Shown here: positions 19,101 through 26,147 of the stretch, in pieces
Position numbering within the stretch: position 1 is the first letter of the stretch
How the letters are laid out: every line of letters starts with the position of its first letter
Assembly (NCBI GenBank): GCA_037134895.1
Contig: JBAXLI010000010.1
Location: forward strand, 1-64,000
Reading direction: 5' to 3'
Length of the DNA stretch: 64,000 nucleotides
From: CAIRDP01 sp037134895
GTDB lineage: Bacteria > Bacteroidota > Bacteroidia > Bacteroidales > FEN-979
The notes under the pieces: generated by a model
What the model saw: the letters and a program-made list of their open reading frames with translations, nothing else
Told to the model about the DNA's origin: nothing
Databases searched by the model: none
Program-made: the position numbers and the translations under genes

Positions 19101-21409
19101 TGCAGGAGCCAGTGAATTTCCAGGTATGGGCGACATCGGGAGGATGTACATCGTCAGCCTATCCGTATACAATTCACATCAACCCGGTAGCTTCGATCAC
19201 CACGGCTCTGCAAAACCAGGTCATCTGTTCAGAAACCAGTAGTGCAGCGACAGGTTTTACACTCACGCCCGCAAGCGGCACATCGGTAAGCTGGACCTTC
19301 ACCACATCCGCCAACACATTACCATCAGCAGGATCGGGGACCAGCAATCCTGCACCATCAGCCATGTTCACGAATACGGGGGGAAGCCAGGAAACAGTGA
19401 GCTATACAGTAAATACACTCTATGACAACTGCCCGGGAAGCAGCTCCCAGTTTACGGTGAAAGTGAATCCCAAACCCTCGCTCACAAATACTCCCATGAG
19501 CCAATCGTTATGCCTTGGAGGTTCAAGTGTACAGGTTGATTTTACTACGAATACCAGCTATGCCACTTCCTTCCAGTGGCAGGCAACAGCAAGTCCCGCA
19601 AGCATTACAGGGTATACCACCGGACTACAGACCACGCCCTTCATTCCGGCACAGACACTTACCGACGCCGGCAATACAGGCGGGACGGTCACTTATACCA
19701 TCTTACCGCAGATTACGGTGAGTTCGGTAAATTGTTCAGGGAGCCAGCAGAATTACCTGATTCAAATCATTAGCCTGCCAAGCCCTTCGATCCAGACAGT
19801 ACAACCGGTTTGTGAGAATACCTCGGGCGTCGTTTATTTAACTGCCTCTTCATTGAACCATCTTTATCAATGGAGTATTACCGGCGGAAGTTTCAGTTCG
19901 GCTTCGAACGCTGCTTCGGTGACTGTGGACTGGGGTGCTGCGGGCACGGGAAGCCTGAGTGTTACAGAGACTGTGCCCGGGAGTGTTCCTGCCTGCCAGA
20001 ACACCGACATGAAAACGATAAACCTTCTTCCAAGGCCCCTGCCCACGCTTACCGCAAACCACAGCCTTAGTAATGGAATTTGCCTTAAGCAGACAGGGAA
20101 TTACCTTACCGAAGCCGGGAAATCGGCTTATACCTGGGCTGTTTCGGCCGGGGGGACTATCACCAGCCAGAACAATCAGAACCTTGCAGTTCAGTGGGTC
20201 GCATCGGGCCCTCAGACAGTTTCGGTGAATTATACTGCTGCCAACGGATGCAATGCCCTGGTTCCTTCCACTGTCAACTTTAATGTCAATCCTCTTCCTG
20301 ATGTGACGATCAGCGGTCCGGCCCCGGCAGTCGCCTGCCAGGGGTTGACTTCAGCTTTCAATGTGCCCTCTGATCCACTGGTTTCGTTTACCTGGTCGGT
20401 GTTACCTGTATCGGCCGGGAACCTGCTGACTCCCCAGGGACAGTCAACCGCAACTTATTCCTGGCTGACTTCAGTTAATAATGCAATGGTTAGCGTGAGT
20501 GGATTAAGCAGCCATGGCTGCAGCGCCTCATCCCATGTTCAGCTGAATGTGAATCCTTCGCCCGTGGTCAGCCTGGATCTCTGTTATGACCCTGTAAGCG
20601 TATCAAATGCGAAGCCCTATGTTCTTAAAGGTGGGCTCCCAAAGGGGCTGTCGGGGGTGTATTCGGGTGAAGGCGTATCGTTTGCAGGAGGCCAGTATAT
20701 CTTTACACCGGCCTCGGTCAGCGGTCCTCTTCCAAAAACAGTTACGATAACATATTCCTATGCCAACACCTTCGGTTGCCAGAATGAAGGTAAAAAGACC
20801 GTTGAGGTGGTGAATGCACCTCCTTTCCAGTGTGAAAATCCGATGATGCCGCTTAGGGATGTGCGAACAACTCCCAACCGCACTTACAACACCTTCTGGA
20901 GGGGTAACCGCTGCTGGATGATACAAAACCTCGATTACGGGACAGCTGTAAATGATCTTCTCCCGCAGACCGATAATTGCGTGCCCCAGAAGCATTGCCT
21001 TGCGACAGACCCCAGCTGCAGCCAGTATGGAGGGTTTTATCAATGGGATGAACTGATGCAGTATACCAGCCAGGAAGGGGCCCAGGGTTTATGCCCTCCA
21101 GGCTGGCATATCCCAAGCCTCAGTGAATGGCAAATGCTCATCGACGACCCGGCAAACCAGGGGAATGGACTGGCAGGCGGATTCCTCAAGGACCTTCCAT
21201 ATTCTGCCACCCTCGACGGGATATTGTATATGAACACCAGCTGGAATTTTCTCCAGGGTAGCAACCTTTCAGCCACCATGTTGTGGACATCCACTCTGAA
21301 TGGGACTGTAAAAGCCTGGGCAAGAGGATTCAATATCTTCACTCCAAGTGTTTCACTATATTCCTCGGGCAAGCTGAATTCTTTCCCCGTGCGATGTGTG
21401 AAAGATTAA
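16193..21409 (+). CDS. Giant secreted protein, choice-of-anchor-L head, Calx-beta-like unit, PKD repeats, C-terminal FISUMP domain
   Basis: A 1738-residue protein starting at GTG, with signal peptide (MKSYRIYFFCILLGTWYS). The head (about 25-285) is a choice-of-anchor L domain: LEFDFVPQTDLMNFRYEFAS, DAFGFFLSGPG, PVTISNV, YDSGVFLEQNSF. A Calx-beta-like unit follows (about 300-400, ending DGIPEGVETLILDAS), then many PKD-like units and a FISUMP domain from about 1546 (NRCWMIQNLDYG, NCVPQKHC, GLCPPGWHIP, FPVRCVKD). It is the last and longest of the four tandem paralogs. Like them it lacks a type IX sorting tail. Role inferred: exported surface or matrix binding protein. Confidence 0.88.
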   Translation: MKSYRIYFFCILLGTWYSGQEVVAQLTVTPGNTITMTPQQFVQTYLVGAGVTISNATFNGSSDPLNILMTVPGSTENQQIGNFTTAGSVTTQLTFTGGVILSSGKVVSAIAPPNFASTDTYGPTSDPDLAKIANVTNPASVKNQAILEFDFVPQTDLMNFRYEFASEEFDGYCSGFNDAFGFFLSGPGIAGGMGYLNDAVNIALLPGSTLPVTISNVCANKPEYSWWNVPEKDVAYNRFTFVFNATHSVTCLQTYHIKLAICDVTDGIYDSGVFLEQNSFSSTGILINTSFSNPLSGQNAIEGCSNAILVFSIPTPQATDFVINLAINPAGTATQADFLPNPLPASIIIPAGATQSTPLVIQPLADGIPEGVETLILDASHTTCGITSTASVTINILDHPPLVVSINPAPPGLICDNTPVNLSANVSGGYPGYSYLWPGGLTTNPANVIASALNPVVTLTVSDVCGAVTTENLTLVVTALPAAAGTITGEASICQPSAGLAYHVDPIAGATGYTWRVPLGVTAPPIPAGNDITLDFGATANSGDIQVKGTNACGSGAESSMHVILHPHPLPTIQSSLTSACIGIPVTYTTEAGMSNYLWSYTAASAMLVSGGTTADNTITLSWTAIGTTTLSVNYTDAYNCSALSPASLPVTVSGLPSPVISGSQVFCAGTTAVPYTTDAGMNNYTWTVSPGNMVNPTGSSCTVDWLIAGSQWVKVIYTDPLTGCSSSALNPGLAVTVHALPVPSVTGPSAGCQSLTLGPFTTEAGKAGYVWDPGGGTITAGSGPYEVFISWNTPGIKQVSVGYTDANNCTGMSATHSVTVNATPVVTFSSPATAYCPNTPTFALTFGSPAGGVYTGTGVSLVTGTYYFNPSLANLGSNQITYTYTSAEGCQAAASGAINLNPIPDVQFTPAHSYQRWCSNEQVSILLGSSLAGSTFAWTAAANPSAITPSSISNGSGDIIQAFQNSGSMQEPVNFQVWATSGGCTSSAYPYTIHINPVASITTALQNQVICSETSSAATGFTLTPASGTSVSWTFTTSANTLPSAGSGTSNPAPSAMFTNTGGSQETVSYTVNTLYDNCPGSSSQFTVKVNPKPSLTNTPMSQSLCLGGSSVQVDFTTNTSYATSFQWQATASPASITGYTTGLQTTPFIPAQTLTDAGNTGGTVTYTILPQITVSSVNCSGSQQNYLIQIISLPSPSIQTVQPVCENTSGVVYLTASSLNHLYQWSITGGSFSSASNAASVTVDWGAAGTGSLSVTETVPGSVPACQNTDMKTINLLPRPLPTLTANHSLSNGICLKQTGNYLTEAGKSAYTWAVSAGGTITSQNNQNLAVQWVASGPQTVSVNYTAANGCNALVPSTVNFNVNPLPDVTISGPAPAVACQGLTSAFNVPSDPLVSFTWSVLPVSAGNLLTPQGQSTATYSWLTSVNNAMVSVSGLSSHGCSASSHVQLNVNPSPVVSLDLCYDPVSVSNAKPYVLKGGLPKGLSGVYSGEGVSFAGGQYIFTPASVSGPLPKTVTITYSYANTFGCQNEGKKTVEVVNAPPFQCENPMMPLRDVRTTPNRTYNTFWRGNRCWMIQNLDYGTAVNDLLPQTDNCVPQKHCLATDPSCSQYGGFYQWDELMQYTSQEGAQGLCPPGWHIPSLSEWQMLIDDPANQGNGLAGGFLKDLPYSATLDGILYMNTSWNFLQGSNLSATMLWTSTLNGTVKAWARGFNIFTPSVSLYSSGKLNSFPVRCVKD

Positions 21410-21453
21410 ACAAGTTTGTTTCTTTACACTATTCTTTCGTATATTGCGTTTGC

Positions 21454-21469
21454 ATTAATCATGATTAAT
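21454..21469. promoter_or_regulatory. Perfect 16-bp palindrome
   Basis: ATTAATCATGATTAAT is its own reverse complement and lies 45 bases after the last giant gene and 125 bases before the next operon. It could be an operator; no cognate regulator is known here. Confidence 0.35.
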
Positions 21470-21512
21470 TCAATATATGGTTAAACCTGGATGCTGCTGA
21501 GATGAATTCGGT

Positions 21513-21548
21513 CATCTGTCAAAGGATAAAACCGCCATATGACAGATG
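21513..21548. promoter_or_regulatory. 9-bp inverted repeat before the sensor operon
   Basis: CATCTGTCA (21513-21521) pairs with TGACAGATG (21540-21548) across an 18-base loop. There is no U-run after it, so a leader hairpin or operator is more likely than an intrinsic terminator. Confidence 0.35.
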
Positions 21549-21593
21549 CTGCGTTGAAAGTATTTCCGCAGAGCCATCCGCAAAAAAAATAAT

Positions 21594-21956
21594 ATGAAAA
21601 AAGTATTTCTTTTCACACTTGTCTGTCTGTTTTCAAGTCTCATCTATGCCCAGACCGGGCAGGAGATCAAGTCGTCGGCTCTTCCTAAAACAACAAAGGA
21701 TTATATTGCAAAAACCTTCGTTAACTGTACTATAGCAAGAGCCGCAAAAGTTGAAGATCCCAAGAAGGAGTTCACATATGTAGCGGTAGTGAGCGACGGC
21801 AGCCATAAGTATGTCTTATGTTTCGATGCCAAGGGGAATTTCGTTAAGAAGGCCGATAAGGCATTGATCGATCAGTATAAACTGAAGGCCGCATCTGAAA
21901 AACCTGCTGCTGCAGCCCAGCCTCAGGGCCAGACTCAAACGGCACCAAAAAAATAA
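21594..21956 (+). CDS. Small secreted PepSY-like protein
   Basis: A 120-residue protein with a signal peptide (MKKVFLFTLVCLFSSLIYAQ). The middle (about 25-95) has the pattern LPKTTKDYIAKTF, then KYVLCFDAKGNFVKK, like the small periplasmic PepSY-like/BLIP-like domains of Bacteroidota. The tail is Ala/Pro/Gln-rich and looks unstructured. It lies 17 bases upstream of the V4R gene and so is probably the first gene of the sensor operon. The assignment rests on strand pattern only; function unknown. Confidence 0.6.
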   Translation: MKKVFLFTLVCLFSSLIYAQTGQEIKSSALPKTTKDYIAKTFVNCTIARAAKVEDPKKEFTYVAVVSDGSHKYVLCFDAKGNFVKKADKALIDQYKLKAASEKPAAAAQPQGQTQTAPKK

Positions 21957-21973
21957 GCTTATAATATTCTGCT

Positions 21974-22495
21974 ATGGACACATCGGCAAAGTACAATTTC
22001 AGATGGAAGGACCTGGGCGACATTTCATTGGGAAGGCCTAACCTTGGTCCCTTTACCCAGGTAGCCGTTTACCGGCTTATGCAGTATACCATGCGTGATA
22101 TCCTTGAAAAAAAGATCGGAGCAGTTGAGGCAAACAAAGCTTTTTTCGATTCGGGATTTCTGGCTGGCACTGAATTCTGCAAGAATGTCCTGAACCGGAC
22201 GCTGCAGTTCAATGATTTTGTAGCGGACCTAACCGACAAGCTCCTTCATTTCGGGATAGGAGTGCTAAGGGTTGAGTCGGCCAATCTCGACAACTTCTCA
22301 TTCGTACTTACGGTCAGTGAAGACCTTGATTGCTCGGGTCTGCCGTTCTACGGAGTCCCGGTATGCGATTACGACGAAGGGTTTATTGCGGGTATTCTGA
22401 ATGTTTATTCAGGCAGAAATTTCAACGTGAAGGAGATCGATTGCTGGGGAACCGGTGAACGAACATGCAGGTTTTCAGTTAAACTCGCCAGTTAA
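21974..22495 (+). CDS. Stand-alone V4R domain sensor protein
   Basis: A 173-residue soluble protein. Residues about 80-172 fit the V4R (4-vinyl reductase) small-molecule-binding domain: a glycine-rich FGIGVLRVES strand, YDEGFIAGILNVYSGRNFNVKEIDCWGTG, and ERTCRFSVK at the end, with two conserved Cys. V4R domains bind small hydrocarbons or act as sensors, often next to signalling domains. The N-terminal half is helical (MQYTMRDILEKKIG). The stop is 6 bases before the histidine kinase start, so it may act as a separate input subunit of that kinase. The ligand cannot be told from sequence. Confidence 0.8.
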   Translation: MDTSAKYNFRWKDLGDISLGRPNLGPFTQVAVYRLMQYTMRDILEKKIGAVEANKAFFDSGFLAGTEFCKNVLNRTLQFNDFVADLTDKLLHFGIGVLRVESANLDNFSFVLTVSEDLDCSGLPFYGVPVCDYDEGFIAGILNVYSGRNFNVKEIDCWGTGERTCRFSVKLAS

Positions 22496-22501
22496 CAAAT
22501 T

Positions 22502-23635
22502 ATGGCTGTAGACCAGATTGAATTTTCAAACAATTTTTGCGAGGTTCTTGATAGTATTTCGGGAGGGGATCTGGATCATGCCGAGAAACTTATTGAGCAA
22601 TTCAGTAAGGATAACAGAGCAGAATCCCCATGCGCAAATGTTGCAGAGAAGTTCGGTGTTCTAATCTCCTACCTCAGGGAAGGCGCTAAATTCGCATCCG
22701 CTCTCTCGGCGGGTGATCTGAGATATGAAGCCCCAAGAAATTTCTACCTGTTCTCCGATTACAAACAGCTGCAGTCGAACCTCAGGCATCTTACCTGGCA
22801 AGCCCAGCAGATTGCCAACGGGGATTTCAGCCAGAATGTGAATTTTATCGGAGAATTTTCCGATGCTTTCAACAAGATGATAGGAGGCCTGAGGGAGGCA
22901 CAAAAAACCCAGGAACAGCTTAAGGAATTATACAGGACCCGCGACAAATTCTTTTCGATTATTTCCCATGATTTGCGAAGCCCGTTCAATGCAATTCTCG
23001 GGTTTTCAGATATCCTTGCTGAAGAGTGGGATGAACTCAGCGAGGCGGAGCAAAAGAACTTCCTGAATAATATCCGTAACACTGCTCACCAGACCTTTGA
23101 TCTGCTTGAGAAACTGCTGGAATGGTCGAGGATCCAGACCGGTAAAATGAGATTTTTACCAAGCAGGATAAATATATTGCAGCTTGTTGAAGACAACATC
23201 AGGCTGTTAAAGGCTTCGGCCGACCGAAAGTTTATAAGGCTGGTCAATGAGATCCCCGACGACAGTTTTGCCTGGGCCGATAAAGACGGCATCCTGCTTG
23301 TGCTCAGGAATCTCCTCAATAACGCAATCAAATTCACCAGGCATGGTGGAATAATCAGTGTTTCCTATGCTTATATGCAGACCCTTGTGGTTGTCACCGT
23401 AAGTGATACCGGGGTTGGCATAGCCCCTGAGGATATTAAAAAACTATTCCGTTTCGAGGAACAGTTAAAGACAGAAGGTACCGACAGGGAAAAAGGGAGT
23501 GGCCTGGGCCTTGTGCTTTGCAAGGAGATCATCGACAAAAGCGGGGGCAAGATCTGGGTTGAAAGCACCGAAGGAGAAGGCAGCCGCTTCAGTTTTACAT
23601 TACCTATGAATTCACCAACAACAAATACTTTATGA
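22502..23635 (+). CDS. Soluble sensor histidine kinase
   Basis: A 377-residue kinase without membrane segments. The N-terminal 140 residues contain HAMP-like helical stretches (SALSAGDLRY and QQIANGDFSQNV). HisKA carries the phospho-acceptor His156 (ISHDLRSPFNAILG); the HATPase domain shows the N box (NLLNNAIKFT, about 270), G1 (DTGVGIAP, 302) and G2 (GSGLGL, 332). No receiver domain or response regulator is encoded nearby, so the partner is elsewhere. Tight coupling with the V4R gene (6 bases) and the lipoprotein gene (ATGA overlap) suggests one operon in which V4R provides the signal. Confidence 0.9.
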   Translation: MAVDQIEFSNNFCEVLDSISGGDLDHAEKLIEQFSKDNRAESPCANVAEKFGVLISYLREGAKFASALSAGDLRYEAPRNFYLFSDYKQLQSNLRHLTWQAQQIANGDFSQNVNFIGEFSDAFNKMIGGLREAQKTQEQLKELYRTRDKFFSIISHDLRSPFNAILGFSDILAEEWDELSEAEQKNFLNNIRNTAHQTFDLLEKLLEWSRIQTGKMRFLPSRINILQLVEDNIRLLKASADRKFIRLVNEIPDDSFAWADKDGILLVLRNLLNNAIKFTRHGGIISVSYAYMQTLVVVTVSDTGVGIAPEDIKKLFRFEEQLKTEGTDREKGSGLGLVLCKEIIDKSGGKIWVESTEGEGSRFSFTLPMNSPTTNTL

Positions 23636-24120
23636 AAAAAATTCTTTACTTTCTGCTGATTGCATCGATTGCAGTCACGATTTCCTGTACAAGAAAATCC
23701 GATCCCCCTCCTGTTCCTTATGTTAGCTTTAAGGTTAACGGTGTTCAGAAAACATATTATAATTATGCAAGGTTTGCGAAGGACTTCTGTTCCTCCTCGA
23801 CGTATTGCGGTAATTTTAATCTGAATGATATTATCCTTCCTGCCGAAATGATAAAAATAGGACTTCCTGGTAACCCTTACTCAGGCCAGGTGCTTAAAAC
23901 AGGCGATTACCGCTTTGTTTTCACTTACGTGGATCCTAACCAGGTATGGTATACCGTTACGAACGGGGGAAGCTTTAAACTTACTTTAACATCATGGGAA
24001 GGTCAGGGCGGATGGGCATCCGGACAATTCTCCGGCACCCTGAAAGTCTCTGCTAACGACAGCGTGGTGATAACGGATGGCTCATTCCTGAACGGGATAT
24101 GGACGTATGCAAGTAAGTAA
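23632..24120 (+). CDS. Lipoprotein of unknown function
   Basis: A 162-residue protein with a lipoprotein signal (MKKILYFLLIASIAVTISC, Cys19). The mature part is beta-rich, with FKVNGVQKTYY near 32-42 and a C-terminal GTLKVSANDSVVITDGSF, a pattern seen in small Bacteroidota outer-membrane lipoproteins. Its ATG overlaps the kinase stop, so it is translationally coupled. Its TAA is the first unit of a GTAACRGR tract. I do not recognise a specific family. Confidence 0.75.
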   Translation: MKKILYFLLIASIAVTISCTRKSDPPPVPYVSFKVNGVQKTYYNYARFAKDFCSSSTYCGNFNLNDIILPAEMIKIGLPGNPYSGQVLKTGDYRFVFTYVDPNQVWYTVTNGGSFKLTLTSWEGQGGWASGQFSGTLKVSANDSVVITDGSFLNGIWTYASK

Positions 24121-24255
24121 CAGGGTAACGGAGTAACGGAGTAACAGAGTAACAGGGTAACAGAGTGACAGAGTAACAGAGTAACGGGGTAACAGGGTTG
24201 CATTTTCGCACCATGTTACTATGTTACCTTGTTACTTTGTCACCTTGTCACTTCA
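24115..24255. repeat. Octanucleotide tract with inverted arms (GTAACRGR family)
   Basis: Bases 24117-24200 hold about ten GTAACRGR octamers; after GCATTTTCGCACC, bases 24214-24255 carry the reverse-complement family (GTTACYWT, GTCACCTT). The left arm starts with the TAA of the lipoprotein gene, the right arm with the TGA of ftcD on the other strand. The arms can pair into one long imperfect hairpin, a possible two-way terminator. Confidence 0.88.
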
Positions 24256-25938
24256 CTTAATCTTCTCAGCTACTGCCTCTAAAATCCTCTCTTCCCTGTC
24301 CTTCGTGAAGGTCACGATTTCATCAGCTTCATTAAGCAGCTTTTTCAGGAAATCTTTATCCTTTAATCCGGAGGCATTTATTTTCACATTCAGATAAGCC
24401 CCGATCACGGCAGAGCGAACACAAAGTGCCCCAACTCCTGCGTCGGTGACCGAATTGGGATTTCCTTTTTCGACCATGGCTTCGATAAGATCGAAAGATT
24501 CGTATGCCTTTTTCATGGTCCTGAACGGTATTTCAATAGCATATTTCGTGGCATCCTGGATTGCAGCTGTGCGGGCAGCTTTTTCCTCATCGTTGCCTTT
24601 CGGGAGCCCGAAAGCATCCATAATACGGTTAAAGGCGCGTGTATCCTCATCAACCAGGAAAAGAAGCTCATCTTTCAGCTTCTGTCCTTTTTCAGCCCAA
24701 TCACCAAATACCTCCCATTGATCATCCCATCCAGGTTTGTGGGATGAAAGGTTTGCAACCATGGTACCCAGGGAAACACCCAGGGCTCCAAGATAGGCAG
24801 AAACAGATCCTCCCCCGGGAGCCGGAGATTCAGACGCCGTTTCGTTTGCAAATCCTTCGGCAGTGAGGCTTACCAGTTTCTTATCTTTAGGATCATCCAG
24901 GATATACTCGATGATCTTTTCTTTCGGATTAAACGGTTTCAGGTCATCCAGTCCCAGGGATTTGACTGCAATTTTAATGATCTCATCCTCACTAACACCC
25001 ACCGACCTCTGCTGTTTCCTCAGAAAATATTTGCCGGCATCAATCATGGCACGTTTGGGAATCAGGCCTACAAGTTCGCTTCCGGTAACCCGGAGTCCGC
25101 GTTCAAGCGCTTTCTGGCAGGCAACCTCAAAAGCCTGGTGAACCGGGGTGATACTGATATTTGTGAGATTTATGGAGACCTGGGCAATACCATATTCCTC
25201 GATGAACCAGCCGATGGCTTTACAGGCTTTTAATGCTCCTGGTATCCATATTTCTTTTCCTTTTTCGTCTTTCTTTATTTTTCCTGTAACCGGATTGCCT
25301 TCACGCACAGGTCTGCCTTTTTCCCGGATATCGAATGCAACTGCATTGGCCCTTCGCGTGGAGGTAGTATTAAGATTCACATTGTAAGCAACAAGAAAAT
25401 CCCTGGCCCCTATAGCGATTGCGCCTGTGCGAGCATTGAATTTTGCCGGACCGAAATCGGGTTTCCAGTGCGGATCGGCAAGTTTCTTGGGCAGACCTTC
25501 ATACTCCCCTGCCCTGCAGTTTGCAAGGTTCCGTCGTTCTTCTGTAAACGCTGCATTTTCATAGCAATAGACAGGGATCTCCAGTTCCTTCCCAACCCTT
25601 TCGGCAAGTTTACGCGCATATGCAGCTGTTTCCTCCATACTGATATTGGAAACCGGGACCAGCGGACAAACATCGGTGCCCCCGAACCTGGGGTGCTCAC
25701 CTTTATGCCTGCTCATATCGATCACTTCCGATGCCTTTTTAATCGCCTGGAATGCTGCTTCCAAAACAGCATCCGGACTGCCGACGAATGTTACCACTGT
25801 ACGATTGGTGGCTTTGCCTGGATCGACATCGAGCAAACGTACACCTTCGGTTTTTTCGATTTCATCGGTGATTGTCTTAATGAGGTGCATATCGACACCT
25901 TCGGAGAAGTTAGGAACACATTCGATCAGTTGTTTCAT
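24253..25938 (-). CDS. ftcD: Bifunctional glutamate formimidoyltransferase / formimidoyl-THF cyclodeaminase
   Basis: A 561-residue fusion. Residues about 1-300 are the formimidoyltransferase (ECVPNFSEG at 5-13, RFGGTDVCPLVP near 84, NLTNIS near 258); about 360-561 are the all-helical cyclodeaminase (PAPGGGSVSAYLGALGVSLG). It moves the formimino group from N-formimino-L-glutamate to tetrahydrofolate and closes it to methenyl-THF, the last step of histidine breakdown. HutI is encoded nearby on the same strand, with a plus-strand peptidase gene between. The upstream side carries two tract families (25939-26066), an unusual place since most tracts here are at gene ends. Confidence 0.95.
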   Translation of the reverse strand: MKQLIECVPNFSEGVDMHLIKTITDEIEKTEGVRLLDVDPGKATNRTVVTFVGSPDAVLEAAFQAIKKASEVIDMSRHKGEHPRFGGTDVCPLVPVSNISMEETAAYARKLAERVGKELEIPVYCYENAAFTEERRNLANCRAGEYEGLPKKLADPHWKPDFGPAKFNARTGAIAIGARDFLVAYNVNLNTTSTRRANAVAFDIREKGRPVREGNPVTGKIKKDEKGKEIWIPGALKACKAIGWFIEEYGIAQVSINLTNISITPVHQAFEVACQKALERGLRVTGSELVGLIPKRAMIDAGKYFLRKQQRSVGVSEDEIIKIAVKSLGLDDLKPFNPKEKIIEYILDDPKDKKLVSLTAEGFANETASESPAPGGGSVSAYLGALGVSLGTMVANLSSHKPGWDDQWEVFGDWAEKGQKLKDELLFLVDEDTRAFNRIMDAFGLPKGNDEEKAARTAAIQDATKYAIEIPFRTMKKAYESFDLIEAMVEKGNPNSVTDAGVGALCVRSAVIGAYLNVKINASGLKDKDFLKKLLNEADEIVTFTKDREERILEAVAEKIK

Positions 25939-26066
25939 TTGTTGGGGGTTAGGGGTTGGGGATTGGGGATTGGGGATTGGGGATTGGGGGTTGGGGATTA
26001 GGGGTTGGCTACTCTGTTACTCTGTTACCCTGTTACTCTGTTACTCTGTTACTCTGTTACTTTTTC
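25939..26066. repeat. Composite tract: GGGGATT heptamers then TCTGTTAC octamers
   Basis: Directly abuts the ftcD start codon. Bases 25940-26015 are GGGGATT/GGGGTTG units; 26016-26064 are six CTGTTACT units. Both families recur elsewhere in the window. It lies between two divergent genes. Confidence 0.9.
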
Positions 26067-26120
26067 GGCAAATTTAAAAAATCCGGGTTGACTGAAAGCA
26101 AAAATTCCGTCCCGATTTCC

Positions 26121-26128
26121 TATATTTG
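26121..26128 (+). promoter_or_regulatory. -7 box TATATTTG
   Basis: TAnnTTTG match 20 bases before the ATG at 26148. Confidence 0.5.
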
Positions 26129-26147
26129 CTGAGATAAACTCCCTCCC

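Noticed and set aside
5500..21409. Diversity-generating retroelement targets at the FISUMP ends
   Set aside because: Differences between the ends include many synonymous changes at all bases rather than adenine-only changes, and no reverse transcriptase or template repeat is in the window.
25468..26077. Open frames with Gly-Trp-Gly-Leu-Gly or similar repeats, as in the tract next to ftcD
   Set aside because: They are translations of heptamer tracts, overlap ftcD or lie in the gap, and have no start signals.
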